Positions 1 through 8,447 of a DNA stretch of 64,000 nucleotides are shown piece by piece. The notes under the pieces were generated by a model. The model made no database searches, was not told where the DNA came from, and saw only the letters and a program-made list of their open reading frames with translations. Within the stretch, counting starts at the first letter, position 1. Each line of letters opens with the position of its first letter. Origin of the DNA: Chitinophaga fulva. Its GTDB lineage: Bacteria; Bacteroidota; Bacteroidia; Chitinophagales; Chitinophagaceae. The DNA is taken from positions 970,485 to 1,034,484 of the forward strand of contig NZ_JABBGC010000004.1 of NCBI RefSeq assembly GCF_012927205.1. Direction: 5' to 3'. Both the position numbers and the translations under genes were made by a program.

Positions 1-6
1 GATCAC

Positions 7-954
7 ATGAACACAACAAATCAGACGATCTCTTCTAACAGCATAGTGACGAAGAAAGTTTCCTTTACATCAGATGGTATAAAGATAGCGGGCAACCTTT
101 ATCTCCCTGCAACGGTGTACACAGCTCCCCGCCCGGCGATCGTGGTAAGCCACCCCGGCTCAGGCGTAAAAGAACAGGCTGCAGGCCTGTATGCCCGGCT
201 GCTGGCAGAGCGTGGCTTCGTTACCCTGGCCTTTGACGCCGCCTTTCAGGGTGAAAGCGAAGGGCTTCCCCGGGGTCTTGAAAACCCTTCCCAGCGAATA
301 GAGGATATTAAATCAGCTGTTTCATTCATCAGTACGCTGCCTGAAGCGGATGCCGGCAGAACAGGCGTATTGGGTATCTGCGCATCGGGAGGCTACGGTA
401 TCATGGCGGCTGCAACCGATCACCGGATCAAGGCCGTGGCAACTGTCAGCGGCGTGGATATCGGACGGATGTTCAGAAATGGAGCCGACGGAAAACAAAG
501 CCCGGAGGTGATACAAAAGATGCTGGACCTCGCCGCGCAGGACAGGCGCGCCGTGGCCGCCGGCAATGAGGTAGGTACTTTCCCGCTTTTCCCGGAAACG
601 GAAGAACAGGCAAAAGCACAGGGACGGTATGCTTATGAAGGATGGAAATATTATTGCACCAGTCTGGGGCAACATCCACGTTCTGCCAAGGCTTTTGTCT
701 GGAGTAGTGTTGAACGTATTGCGGGCTTTGATGCTTTTCGTATTGCGGATATGATCGCACCGCGGCCGCTATTGATCATAGCAGGTGCTGAGGCAGACAC
801 ATTATGGATGGCGCAGGAAGCATTCTCTGTTGCAAAAGAGCCTAAAGAGCTCTTTATTATTGACGGCGCCTCTCATAAAGATCTTTACCATCAAAAAGAA
901 GCAGTGATGCCAGCGGTTAATAAACTGGAACACTTTTTTAACTCAAAACTGTAA
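7..954 (+). CDS. alpha/beta hydrolase (dienelactone-hydrolase/YcjY-like)
   Basis: A 315-residue cytoplasmic alpha/beta hydrolase with no signal peptide. The early HPGSG stretch fits the oxyanion-hole turn. The nucleophile elbow reads GICASGGYG, with Ser in a GxxxSGG setting typical of YcjY and dienelactone-hydrolase-like enzymes rather than strict GxSxG lipases. The acid is probably in the IIAGAEADT segment and the base is the His of DGASHKD near the C-terminus, so the triad looks complete. The substrate cannot be read from sequence. A hairpin follows the stop, and an AraC-type regulator lies just downstream on the same strand, so the two may be functionally linked. The start is the first ATG, six bases into the window; the true upstream context is not visible. 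Confidence 0.85.
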   Translation: MNTTNQTISSNSIVTKKVSFTSDGIKIAGNLYLPATVYTAPRPAIVVSHPGSGVKEQAAGLYARLLAERGFVTLAFDAAFQGESEGLPRGLENPSQRIEDIKSAVSFISTLPEADAGRTGVLGICASGGYGIMAAATDHRIKAVATVSGVDIGRMFRNGADGKQSPEVIQKMLDLAAQDRRAVAAGNEVGTFPLFPETEEQAKAQGRYAYEGWKYYCTSLGQHPRSAKAFVWSSVERIAGFDAFRIADMIAPRPLLIIAGAEADTLWMAQEAFSVAKEPKELFIIDGASHKDLYHQKEAVMPAVNKLEHFFNSKL

Positions 955-963
955 CGCCGTTTC

Positions 964-993
964 GCCAGTCTCCTTGTTATACAGGAGACTGGC
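964..993 (+). terminator. hairpin after the hydrolase gene
   Basis: Perfect 10-base arms (GCCAGTCTCC and GGAGACTGGC) enclose a 10-base loop that can pair a little further. It begins nine bases after the hydrolase stop. No U-run follows, so it may act as an attenuator or mRNA 3' end stabiliser rather than a classic intrinsic terminator. Confidence 0.5.
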
Positions 994-1012
994 AAATATT
1001 GTAACTTTAAAT

Positions 1013-1930
1013 ATGACGCAGATGGAATCCGCTCCTCATCAGATAAACACGATTTCAGAATTACACCGGCTACTGGGGCTGCCTAAACCGTTGCATCCCA
1101 TGGTGAGCCTGGTGCGTAACTGTGATGTTCATCTCCTCCGGGAAGAATTTCCGCAATCACTTTTCCTGAATTTTTATAAGATCTCTTATATGGGAAATCT
1201 TCATGGAAAAGTGAAATATGGACAAAGTTATTACGATTTTGACGAAGGAGGGATGGTATTTGTAGCGCCGGGGCAACTGCTCACCGCGCCAACTGACGCC
1301 GATGAATATGAAGGCTTCAACCTGTTTGTACATCCCGATTTCCTGCAGGGGTATCCGCTGGCAGGCGCTATAAAAAAATACCACTTCTTTACCTATGCCA
1401 CCAATGAAGCGCTGCACCTGTCAGATAAAGAAAAGAAGACTGTCCTGTCTGTCTTCGGTATTATTGAAGATGAATTAAATGAGCGGATTGACGATACTAC
1501 GCAGGATGTAATTATCGCGCAGATAGACCTGTTGCTTCATTACAGCAACAGATTTTACAAGCGGCAGTTCGTGACCCGGAAAATCATCAACCATGATCTG
1601 TTGACAGCACTCGAAAAACTGCTGGACGATTATTTCAACACTGAAACAGCCTTGATGCAGGGACTGCCTACAGTGCAGTACCTGGCAGGGCAACTACATG
1701 TTTCATCTCATTATCTAAGTGATATGCTCCGGTCCCTGACAGGACAAAGCGCACAACAGCATATACATCGTAAAGTGGTGGAGAAGGCCAAAGAGATGTT
1801 GTCTACCAGCAAGCTGTCCGTTGCGGAGATAGCTTATAATGTTGGGTTTGGACACCCACAGTCTTTTAATAAACTATTTAAAAGCAAAACAAAACTATCT
1901 CCGCTGGAATACAGGCAGGCATTTAACTGA
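1013..1930 (+). CDS. AraC-family transcriptional regulator
   Basis: About 305 residues from the chosen ATG. The N-terminal two thirds is a cupin-like sensor region (YDFDEGGMVFVAPGQ). The last ~95 residues carry the double helix-turn-helix of AraC proteins, ending with the signature VAEIAYNVGFGHPQSFNKLF. The frame is open to a TTG at 974, but that codon lies inside the hairpin ending the previous gene. A -7-like box TAACTTTA at 1002-1009 sits just before the ATG at 1013, so 1013 (or the ATG at 1022) is preferred. The gene overlaps the convergent DHFR-like gene by 8 bp at its 3' end. Likely targets are adjacent genes or itself; the inducer is unknown. Confidence 0.85.
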   Translation: MTQMESAPHQINTISELHRLLGLPKPLHPMVSLVRNCDVHLLREEFPQSLFLNFYKISYMGNLHGKVKYGQSYYDFDEGGMVFVAPGQLLTAPTDADEYEGFNLFVHPDFLQGYPLAGAIKKYHFFTYATNEALHLSDKEKKTVLSVFGIIEDELNERIDDTTQDVIIAQIDLLLHYSNRFYKRQFVTRKIINHDLLTALEKLLDDYFNTETALMQGLPTVQYLAGQLHVSSHYLSDMLRSLTGQSAQQHIHRKVVEKAKEMLSTSKLSVAEIAYNVGFGHPQSFNKLFKSKTKLSPLEYRQAFN

Positions 1931-2465
1931 AAGTAGCCATCATGCTCATCACCGATTCAATGACGCCACTAGCATATACCTTTGTCCGTTCTACCTTGAA
2001 CCGTTTTTCGAATGCCTTCCCCGAAAACAGGGATCTGCCTTTGCCTAAAGCTACCGGCATGATATGCAGGGTTATTTCGTCAATCAGATCATGTTCCAGC
2101 ATAGCTGCATTTAGTTCTCCACCGCCAATGAGCCAGATGTCTTTTCCCGGTTGGCTTTTCAGTTGTTGTACAAAACCGGGAATATCTTCACCATGTACGA
2201 ACGTAACATGCGGTGCAGCTGGTCTTTCGCTACGGGTGAACACATAGTTGGTATGATCAGGATGTGGATAAGTCTCTGCCAGTTGCAGGATATGTTCATA
2301 TGTTTTGTAACCAAGCAGGGTGGTGTCGGTGGTGGGGAGGAAATCCGCAAAGCCGTAGTCTGTTTTTTCGGGATTCGGAAATCCGGTCAACCATTCAATT
2401 TGTCCGTTGTTGTCGGCAATGTAGCCATCCAGGCTGATGGCGATGTACAGTTTCACTTTGCGCAT
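1923..2465 (-). CDS. dihydrofolate reductase-like protein (RibD C-terminal family)
   Basis: A 180-residue protein beginning MRKVKLYIAISLDGYIAD, the standard opening of the DHFR-like (RibD C-terminal) family common in Bacteroidota. Other family features are the IWLIGGGELNAAMLEHDLIDE nucleotide-binding segment and a final strand region. It probably binds NAD(P)H and reduces a small substrate. It is not a confident folate DHFR, because the folate-specific residues are not recognisable. The open frame extends to 2576, but homologues start at the MRKVK methionine, which fixes the start at 2465. Its 3' end overlaps the convergent AraC gene by 8 bp. It stands alone as a transcription unit. Confidence 0.85.
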   Translation of the reverse strand: MRKVKLYIAISLDGYIADNNGQIEWLTGFPNPEKTDYGFADFLPTTDTTLLGYKTYEHILQLAETYPHPDHTNYVFTRSERPAAPHVTFVHGEDIPGFVQQLKSQPGKDIWLIGGGELNAAMLEHDLIDEITLHIMPVALGKGRSLFSGKAFEKRFKVERTKVYASGVIESVMSMMATFS

Positions 2466-2617
2466 AGTTTTTATCTTTCTTGCTGCAAAAATGTAACAAT
2501 GCCGGCAGGGAAAATTGTATAAAATTTTCCGATCTTTCGAAGTAGATTTCGCCGGCTTATTGAAAGCCTGCGGCATGTCAGACCAGACCTTTGCCCTCTG
2601 GCATTCCCGCGGCCTCT

Positions 2618-3439
2618 TTATGTATGATGAATAGCATTAGGAAACGAAACCTGCACGCGCCCCGCCTGCACCGCTTTCTTATATTGCAGCGGCGTTATGC
2701 CGGCAAAGGATTTAAACACCCGGATAAAATGCGCCTGATCGTAGAAGCCGTTGTCATAAGCCACATCGGTGAGCGGCAGATCAGGGTTATGCGCTATCTG
2801 CGCCAGCGAGGCATTAATCAGCTGTAGCTGAATATATCTTTTAGGCGTACTGCCTACCACTTGTTGAAATTGTTGTATGTATTTTTTGGGAGACACCTGT
2901 TCCGCTTGTTGCAACGACCGAATGTGACCGCGGGAGAGACTCGTATGGTTGCTGACATCGGTGACGGCCGTTGGTACGGGAAGGGGACGCGCCTGCGCCA
3001 GCAGAAAACGTTCCAGCGTTTTCAGTTTTTCTGCCGGTAAGGGTTCATGCTCCAGCTGTGCTATCAGCTGGTCGGTATAAGGCCCCCACAGCCGGTAGCC
3101 GGGCAACGGTCCATCATGCAGCATGGCAGCCGAAAGACCAAACAACCTGTATAACCCGAAAGGCTTGAACAGAATACCGATCGCTTTGTAATGGCCGGAC
3201 ACCCTGGTCACTACGGGGCCGGAGAGAATACCGGACACGCCTCCGCCACGGTCGTAGGCATATGCCTCCTCGCCGGGTGGTGTCATCGTGAAATCTCCAC
3301 CAAGATTGATCACCAGTTCCTGGTGCAGAAAAGGGATATTGAAGGTTGATTGTTGCAGGTCCTGAGATTCGTGGTACCAGTAGTAATCAATCGCTTCATT
3401 CAGTTCCGCACAAGGCTTTAGTACCGTTGCATTTGTCAC
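2618..3439 (-). CDS. AraC-family regulator with DUF6597-type sensor, GTG start
   Basis: A 273-residue regulator. The N-terminal part (ELNEAIDYYWYHESQ, then a PFLHQELVINLGG segment) matches the sensor type often found in Bacteroidota AraC proteins. The C-terminal ~100 residues are the AraC DNA-binding domain, ending in DVAYDNGFYDQAHFIRVFK and AGITPLQYKK. The frame is open further upstream, but those codons only re-read the SGNH gene. A GTG at 3439 overlaps the TGA stop of the upstream SGNH hydrolase gene by four bases (GTGA), a classic translational-coupling junction, and is taken as the start. The coupling suggests the regulator and esterase are made together and respond to the same carbohydrate. 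Confidence 0.8.
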   Translation of the reverse strand: MTNATVLKPCAELNEAIDYYWYHESQDLQQSTFNIPFLHQELVINLGGDFTMTPPGEEAYAYDRGGGVSGILSGPVVTRVSGHYKAIGILFKPFGLYRLFGLSAAMLHDGPLPGYRLWGPYTDQLIAQLEHEPLPAEKLKTLERFLLAQARPLPVPTAVTDVSNHTSLSRGHIRSLQQAEQVSPKKYIQQFQQVVGSTPKRYIQLQLINASLAQIAHNPDLPLTDVAYDNGFYDQAHFIRVFKSFAGITPLQYKKAVQAGRVQVSFPNAIHHT

Positions 3440-4482
3440 CAGTGTTTCAGTTTTTTGATGTAGGCGGTCAGCTCGTTGGCCATCAGCTGATGTTGGGCCA
3501 GGTCGGGATGGCCGCCGCAACCGCTTTGGTATTTTCTGCTGTAAAAATACCTGCTCACCTTTTTGTCCTGCATAGCAGCTACCACAGCGGTGATGTACCG
3601 TTGCAATATCGGTGAAAAAGCCGGATCTGCCATGGGGCTGTCGATACATACAATGCTGGCTGCCGGATAGTATGTCCTCAGCCGCTTCAGAAACGTCACA
3701 TAAGCCTGACAGAAACGGGTGGAATCTTGCGGGCCATCATTTTCACCCAGGGTGACCGCCACCAGGTCGGGCTGGTAGTTGGCAAAGTCCCATGGAATGG
3801 AATCGCGGTGCATATTGACTTTATCAAATACCTGTGGCATCGTATGCGGCATGCCACAGCAACTTTGGATCAGCCCGATGCCGGAAACAGAGCTGAGCTG
3901 CCATTGGGCATTGAGCTTGCGGGCTGTCAGCGGACCGTAACTTTTCCAGGCATTGTGCTGATCATACCATTGGCCCTGTCCGCACGGTATGGAAGACTGA
4001 TCACTACCGGAGCCACAGGTGATGGAATTACCGATGAATTCAATTTTTCGTACAGGCGATACCGGTAGTGGCAGAAGCTCCTGGCAACGCAGGCCGGCGA
4101 ATTCTAAATAACCGATACCGGCTTCCGTGTTTTTACAGATGACGATGGTATGCGGTCCATCGTTTAATCCCTGATGCAGGCGGATCGTATCACTTTTGCC
4201 CAGCAGCTGTTTATGGATAGGCGCCTTGTTATCGATGACAATGGACACATAGTTATGATTGGTGCCGTACAACATTTCATCGTTCAGCACAATCTCGCAG
4301 CGCGGGCCTCTGAAGCGGGCCGTCACATATACGCCGGGAGCCCAGAAACGGGGCGTGGCAGGAGCGGAGAAGTCGATGCGCCCAACATACTGGAAATAGC
4401 CGTTGTCAGCAGGGTAGAAGGTATCAGCGTGACTGTTTTGCCACAGCAGGCAGCTCAGGAACAGGACAAGGATTTTATACAC
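3436..4482 (-). CDS. secreted SGNH-fold carbohydrate esterase (CE2-like)
   Basis: A 348-residue exported protein with a signal peptide over about the first 19 residues. Residues ~25-140 look like the N-terminal beta-sandwich of CE2-type acetyl esterases. The SGNH domain follows: block I is EFIGNSITCGSG (nucleophile Ser in GNSIT in place of GDS), the LGENDG segment supplies the Asn block, and GCGGHPDLAQHQ gives the C-terminal His. This suits removal of acetyl groups from plant or microbial polysaccharides outside the cytoplasm. It is first in a two-gene operon whose second gene, an AraC regulator, overlaps its stop by 4 bp. The exact substrate is not determined. Confidence 0.82.
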   Translation of the reverse strand: MYKILVLFLSCLLWQNSHADTFYPADNGYFQYVGRIDFSAPATPRFWAPGVYVTARFRGPRCEIVLNDEMLYGTNHNYVSIVIDNKAPIHKQLLGKSDTIRLHQGLNDGPHTIVICKNTEAGIGYLEFAGLRCQELLPLPVSPVRKIEFIGNSITCGSGSDQSSIPCGQGQWYDQHNAWKSYGPLTARKLNAQWQLSSVSGIGLIQSCCGMPHTMPQVFDKVNMHRDSIPWDFANYQPDLVAVTLGENDGPQDSTRFCQAYVTFLKRLRTYYPAASIVCIDSPMADPAFSPILQRYITAVVAAMQDKKVSRYFYSRKYQSGCGGHPDLAQHQLMANELTAYIKKLKHW

Positions 4483-4506
4483 GGGCGCTAAGTTTAGGGG
4501 ATGCTT

Positions 4507-4514
4507 TATATTTG
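4507..4514 (+). promoter_or_regulatory. Bacteroidetes -7 promoter element (TATATTTG)
   Basis: An exact TAnnTTTG box lies between the divergent SGNH gene and the YihY-family gene. It lies downstream of the first in-frame ATG at 4501 and so argues for the later start at 4564. No clear TTG -33 element is at ideal spacing. Confidence 0.5.
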
Positions 4515-4563
4515 CGGTTGCGGTTACACCGTAAATTTAGCATTACCGGCCGAATTTTCAAAC

Positions 4564-5502
4564 ATGGGTGATATTACAACAACAAAAAGGCAGCCTTACT
4601 GGCGCCTCCTGCTATTGTCCTTTAAAGATGCCTATCAGTCTTTGCAGGCTAATGATCCGTTGCGGCTGGCAGGGGCAACTGCCTTTTTCACCACGTTTGC
4701 TTTACCGGCCATCCTCGTGATCCTGATACAGTTGCTGCGCCTTATTTTCCGGATGGAGCATCCGGGACGTCGGTTGTCCCAGCAGATGGAAGCGCTGTTT
4801 GGCATTGAAACAGCCGAGGCGATTGTACAAACCTTACGGGCTTTCCGGAGCATCGCACAAAACTGGCTGATTGGCATTGTGGGATTTCTTTTCCTGCTGT
4901 TTGTAGCCACCACCCTGTTTAAGATCATCAAAGGTTCTATTAATGAACTGTGGAAGATAAAGGCCGTTCACCGGGCGAGCTTCAGCCGGATTATGCTGTC
5001 GCGGCTGAGAGGGGTATTGGTGATTTTCTTCGCGGGACTGCTGTTCCTGATAGATGTAGTCGCGGAAGCAGCCCAGGCTTTCCTGGGAAAATACATCAGC
5101 ATTTACCTGCCTGCATTGGCGTCTTATTATAACAGCACCCTTAACTACGTACTGTCGGTGCTGATCGTCACCATCTGGTTTTATCTCGTTTTTTATTTTA
5201 TCCCCGATGGGCGGCCACGTCTGAAACCCGGGATGGTAGGCGCACTGGTGACCGGCATTCTTTTCAGTATCGGGAAAATCGTATTAAAAGTGCTGCTCAC
5301 CTACAGCAGTATCAATACGTTGTATGGCGCATCGGCATCTACGGTGCTGTTGCTGCTGTTTATGTTTTATTCTTCTATTATCTTCTATTTCGGGGCCGCC
5401 TTTACAGACGCCTGGTCAACACATATCGGCATGCCTATCCGCACCTCCCAGCATGCGGCGCACTATGAGCTGAAAACCGCTGAAGACAAACCGTCCGTAT
5501 AA
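4564..5502 (+). CDS. YihY/virulence factor BrkB family membrane protein
   Basis: A 312-residue polytopic inner-membrane protein of the YihY/BrkB family. About six hydrophobic segments can be seen, including the family-typical early stretch AGATAFFTTFALPAILVIL and a C-terminal segment ending near GASASTVLLLLFMFYSSIIFYFGAAFT. The family was once called ribonuclease BN by mistake; its members are membrane proteins of uncertain transport or envelope function. The start at 4564 (MGDITTTKR) is preferred to the ATG at 4501 because a promoter -7 box lies between them. It appears monocistronic, diverging from the SGNH esterase operon. Confidence 0.88.
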   Translation: MGDITTTKRQPYWRLLLLSFKDAYQSLQANDPLRLAGATAFFTTFALPAILVILIQLLRLIFRMEHPGRRLSQQMEALFGIETAEAIVQTLRAFRSIAQNWLIGIVGFLFLLFVATTLFKIIKGSINELWKIKAVHRASFSRIMLSRLRGVLVIFFAGLLFLIDVVAEAAQAFLGKYISIYLPALASYYNSTLNYVLSVLIVTIWFYLVFYFIPDGRPRLKPGMVGALVTGILFSIGKIVLKVLLTYSSINTLYGASASTVLLLLFMFYSSIIFYFGAAFTDAWSTHIGMPIRTSQHAAHYELKTAEDKPSV

Positions 5503-5604
5503 CCGGATAACAAATTACCGTAATCAGATAAATAAGTATTACAGAAAATGTAATTTGTGGGAATAGTTTTGCCTGATAGTAACTGCCAGCTTTATACCCA
5601 CGTT

Positions 5605-6984
5605 ATGGACAACCAAATTACGCTCAAGGAAAAAATCGGTTATGGTTTTGGCGATATGGCTTCCTCTATGTTCTGGAAGCTGTTCGGCATGTACCTGTTG
5701 TTTTTTTATACCGATGTGATGGGAATCACAGCGGCTGCTGCGGGTACCATGTTCCTGGTTACCCGTATCTGGGACACGCTTTTTGATCCGGTGGTGGGGG
5801 CCATGGCTGACCGCACCTCCTCCCGCTGGGGTAAGTTCCGCCCCTACCTGTTGTACATGGCGATACCCTTCGGTGTTATCGGGGTGCTCACTTTTACGAC
5901 GCCTGCGTACAGCGCTTCCGGTAAACTCATTTACGCTTATATCACCTATTCGGCCATGATGATGATCTATTCGCTGATCAATGTGCCTTACGCATCATTG
6001 CTGGGCGTTATTACACCGGATGGCCGGGAGAGGAATACGCTGGCCTCTTTCCGCATGGCGTTTGCCTTTGGCGGCAGTCTGCTGGCGGTAGCGCTGATAG
6101 AGCCGCTGGTAAGTATCTTCAGCGAAAATGAGAACCCGCAGCGCGGCTGGCAGCTGGGCGTGGCAGTGATTGCCCTGATTTGCGTACAGCTGTTCCTGTT
6201 ATGTTTTGCATGGGTGAAAGAAAGGGTACGACCAGCCTTTGTGCAATCGGCCTCGCTGAAAGATGATCTCCGCGACCTCTGGCAAAACCGGCCCTGGTGG
6301 ATATTGCTCGGCGCCGGCGTGGCGGCGCTCATTTTCAATTCTATCCGCGATGGCGCCACCCTGTATTACTTTAAATATTTCATTCAGCAGGACGCTGCTT
6401 TCCAGCTGGGCAATACCAAAGTGACGTATTCCACGCTTTACCTGCTGATAGGCCAGGGGGCTAATATATTGGGCGTCGTACTGGCGTCACCGGTAGGTAA
6501 CCGTATCGGGAAAAAGAACACCTATCTTTTGGCGATGGTGATCGCTTCTGTAGGCAGCATCGCGTTTTACTGGCTGCAGAAAGAGCAGCTGGTGCTTATC
6601 TATGTGTTTCAGCTGATCATCAGTGTGTGCGCGGGGATCGTTTTTCCGCTGTTATGGTCGATGTACGCCGATATTGCTGATTATTCCGAATGGCGGAATG
6701 GCCGTAGGGCAACAGGCCTTATCTTTTCCTCTTCTTCTATGTCGCAGAAGTTTGGCTGGACGCTCGGCGGAGCGCTTACCGGCTGGCTGCTTGGCTATTT
6801 CGGCTTTCAGGCCAACAGTATGCAGGAACATGCCACCCAGCAAGGGATCGTGCTGATGTTAAGCTGGTTGCCGGCAACGGGTTCCTTATTGTCTATTCTT
6901 TTTATCATTTTATATCCCTTGTCGGAAAACCGTACGGCCCTTATCAGCAAAGAACTGGCTGTCCGCAAACAACAACTCAACTGA
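5605..6984 (+). CDS. GPH-family (MFS) sugar:cation symporter
   Basis: A 459-residue inner-membrane transporter with about 12 membrane segments. The opening KEKIGYGFGDMASSMFWK and the later RIWDTLFDPVVGAMADRT and WSMYADIADYSEWRNGRRATG are hallmarks of the glycoside-pentoside-hexuronide:cation symporter family. The open frame reaches a GTG at 5557; the ATG at 5605 gives the normal family N-terminus. The stop overlaps the next start by one base (TGATG), so it is co-translated with the AGE-family epimerase. Together they suggest uptake of a disaccharide or manno-oligosaccharide and its epimerisation in the cytoplasm. The exact sugar is inference. Confidence 0.88.
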   Translation: MDNQITLKEKIGYGFGDMASSMFWKLFGMYLLFFYTDVMGITAAAAGTMFLVTRIWDTLFDPVVGAMADRTSSRWGKFRPYLLYMAIPFGVIGVLTFTTPAYSASGKLIYAYITYSAMMMIYSLINVPYASLLGVITPDGRERNTLASFRMAFAFGGSLLAVALIEPLVSIFSENENPQRGWQLGVAVIALICVQLFLLCFAWVKERVRPAFVQSASLKDDLRDLWQNRPWWILLGAGVAALIFNSIRDGATLYYFKYFIQQDAAFQLGNTKVTYSTLYLLIGQGANILGVVLASPVGNRIGKKNTYLLAMVIASVGSIAFYWLQKEQLVLIYVFQLIISVCAGIVFPLLWSMYADIADYSEWRNGRRATGLIFSSSSMSQKFGWTLGGALTGWLLGYFGFQANSMQEHATQQGIVLMLSWLPATGSLLSILFIILYPLSENRTALISKELAVRKQQLN

Positions 6985-8162
6985 TGATACAGCAAGTATT
7001 AAAACAGGAATTACAAACCGAATTACATCGTATTCTGCACTACTGGATGAAGTTTCTGCCGGACGAACAGCATGGCGGATTTTACGGGAAGGTAGGCAAT
7101 CACAATAACGTTGATGCGCTGGCTCCTAAAGGAGCCGTGCTGAATGCCCGCATCCTGTGGACCTTCTCGGCGGCTGCTAACTTTTTGAATGATACATCAT
7201 TACTGCCCATGGCACACCGCGCGGAAAACTGGTTCAGGGAACACCTGCTGGATAATGAGCATGGTGGCGTATTCTGGACAGTAGATCATGTAGGTCGTCC
7301 ACTGGAGACAAAAAAGCAGGTGTATGCCATCGCCTTTGCGATCTACGCCTACAGCGAATATTACCGGGCTACGAAACAACTGGCAGCGATGAATGTGGCA
7401 ATCCGGTTGTATAAAGATTTGCAACAGTATGCTTATGACCCACAGCACGGCGGTTATTTCGAAGCGTTTACGCATGACTGGAAACCATTGTCAGATCAGC
7501 GTCTCAGTGAAAAGGACGCCAATGAGAAAAAGACCATGAACACACACCTGCATGTGTTGGAAGCTTATGCCAGTCTCTATGGCATATGGCCGGACAGGAC
7601 GCTGAGAAAGCATATCCAGGAATTACTACAGCTTTTCCGTGACCGGATCATTGATCGTAAAAGCGGGCATCTGCATTTATTCTTTAACGAACAATGGAAG
7701 GTAAAAGGACAGCTGGTGTCTTATGGTCACGATATAGAAGCCAGCTGGCTGTTGTTGGAAGCAGCACATGTTATTAACGATCCGGATCTGATCTATGACT
7801 TTGAAGCAATGGCGCTGAAAATGGCTCTGGCAACGGAAGAAGGACTTGCCCGCGATGGCGGGTTATGGTATGAATATGAGCCGTCTACGCAGCACACCGT
7901 AACAGAAAAACACTGGTGGCCGCAGGCGGAAGCCATCGTGGGATTTGTAAATGCCTGGCAGCTGCAGCCTGCAGGCCGGTTCCTGCAAAGGGCCTATGAC
8001 TGCTGGAAGTTTACAGAAACACATCTGCTGGACAAAATGAACGGCGAATGGTACTGGGGGATTCGGGAAGACGGCTCCATCATGGAAGAAGATAAAGCCG
8101 GACTGTGGAAATGCCCGTATCATAATGCACGGGCCTGTATGGAGATTATGAAACGTTTATAA
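6984..8162 (+). CDS. AGE-family epimerase, probable cellobiose 2-epimerase
   Basis: A 392-residue cytoplasmic (alpha/alpha)6-barrel enzyme of the N-acylglucosamine/cellobiose 2-epimerase family. Conserved blocks include FWTVDHVGRPLETKKQVYAI, the YGHDIEASWLLLEAA segment with a family His, EKHWWPQAEAIVGF, and the terminal WKCPYHNARACMEI with the second catalytic-type His. These fit cellobiose 2-epimerases, which convert the reducing-end glucose of beta-1,4 disaccharides to mannose in mannan breakdown. The adjacent GPH transporter, overlapping by one base, matches that pathway. A mannosylglucose phosphorylase, the usual partner, is not in the window, so the assignment to that route is inferred. 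Confidence 0.85.
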   Translation: MIQQVLKQELQTELHRILHYWMKFLPDEQHGGFYGKVGNHNNVDALAPKGAVLNARILWTFSAAANFLNDTSLLPMAHRAENWFREHLLDNEHGGVFWTVDHVGRPLETKKQVYAIAFAIYAYSEYYRATKQLAAMNVAIRLYKDLQQYAYDPQHGGYFEAFTHDWKPLSDQRLSEKDANEKKTMNTHLHVLEAYASLYGIWPDRTLRKHIQELLQLFRDRIIDRKSGHLHLFFNEQWKVKGQLVSYGHDIEASWLLLEAAHVINDPDLIYDFEAMALKMALATEEGLARDGGLWYEYEPSTQHTVTEKHWWPQAEAIVGFVNAWQLQPAGRFLQRAYDCWKFTETHLLDKMNGEWYWGIREDGSIMEEDKAGLWKCPYHNARACMEIMKRL

Positions 8163-8213
8163 TATTTATGGAAATCATCCGGCGTTTATAATATAAATCC
8201 CGAAACCCATAAA

Positions 8214-8249
8214 CCCAGGGCTAAAGCCCTGGGCTACGATGTTGTTCAG
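8214..8249. repeat. REP-like palindrome A (one half of a perfect 36-bp inverted pair)
   Basis: A hairpin with 9-base arms CCCAGGGCT/AGCCCTGGG and loop AA, followed by a 16-base tail. The whole 36-base unit is the exact reverse complement of 8377-8412. The core resembles the palindromes at 12003, 21566 and 45110. It lies 51 bases after the epimerase stop. Confidence 0.85.
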
Positions 8250-8376
8250 ATTCGTTAATCAAAAAGATCCGGTATTAAAGTGAGAAGGGTTACTTCATCA
8301 ACATCGTTACCCGGGCTAGGATCTTTATCCAGCCAGGTTTAACCAGAAACTTCGGTATTAAAGCCAGATGAGATAC

Positions 8377-8412
8377 CTGAACAACATCGTAGCCCAGGGC
8401 TTTAGCCCTGGG
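8377..8412. repeat. REP-like palindrome B (reverse complement of palindrome A)
   Basis: Exact reverse complement of 8214-8249, with the same 9-base-arm hairpin at 8393-8412. The pair encloses a 127-base spacer, giving a BIME-like arrangement in the gap between the convergent epimerase and PL6 genes. It could block transcription from both sides. Confidence 0.85.
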
Positions 8413-8447
8413 ACCCGGATGATGGGTGCACGATTCATTTCCAGATA

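Noticed and set aside
974-1012. Upstream TTG start for the AraC gene
   Set aside because: It falls inside the terminator-like hairpin and before the -7-like box.
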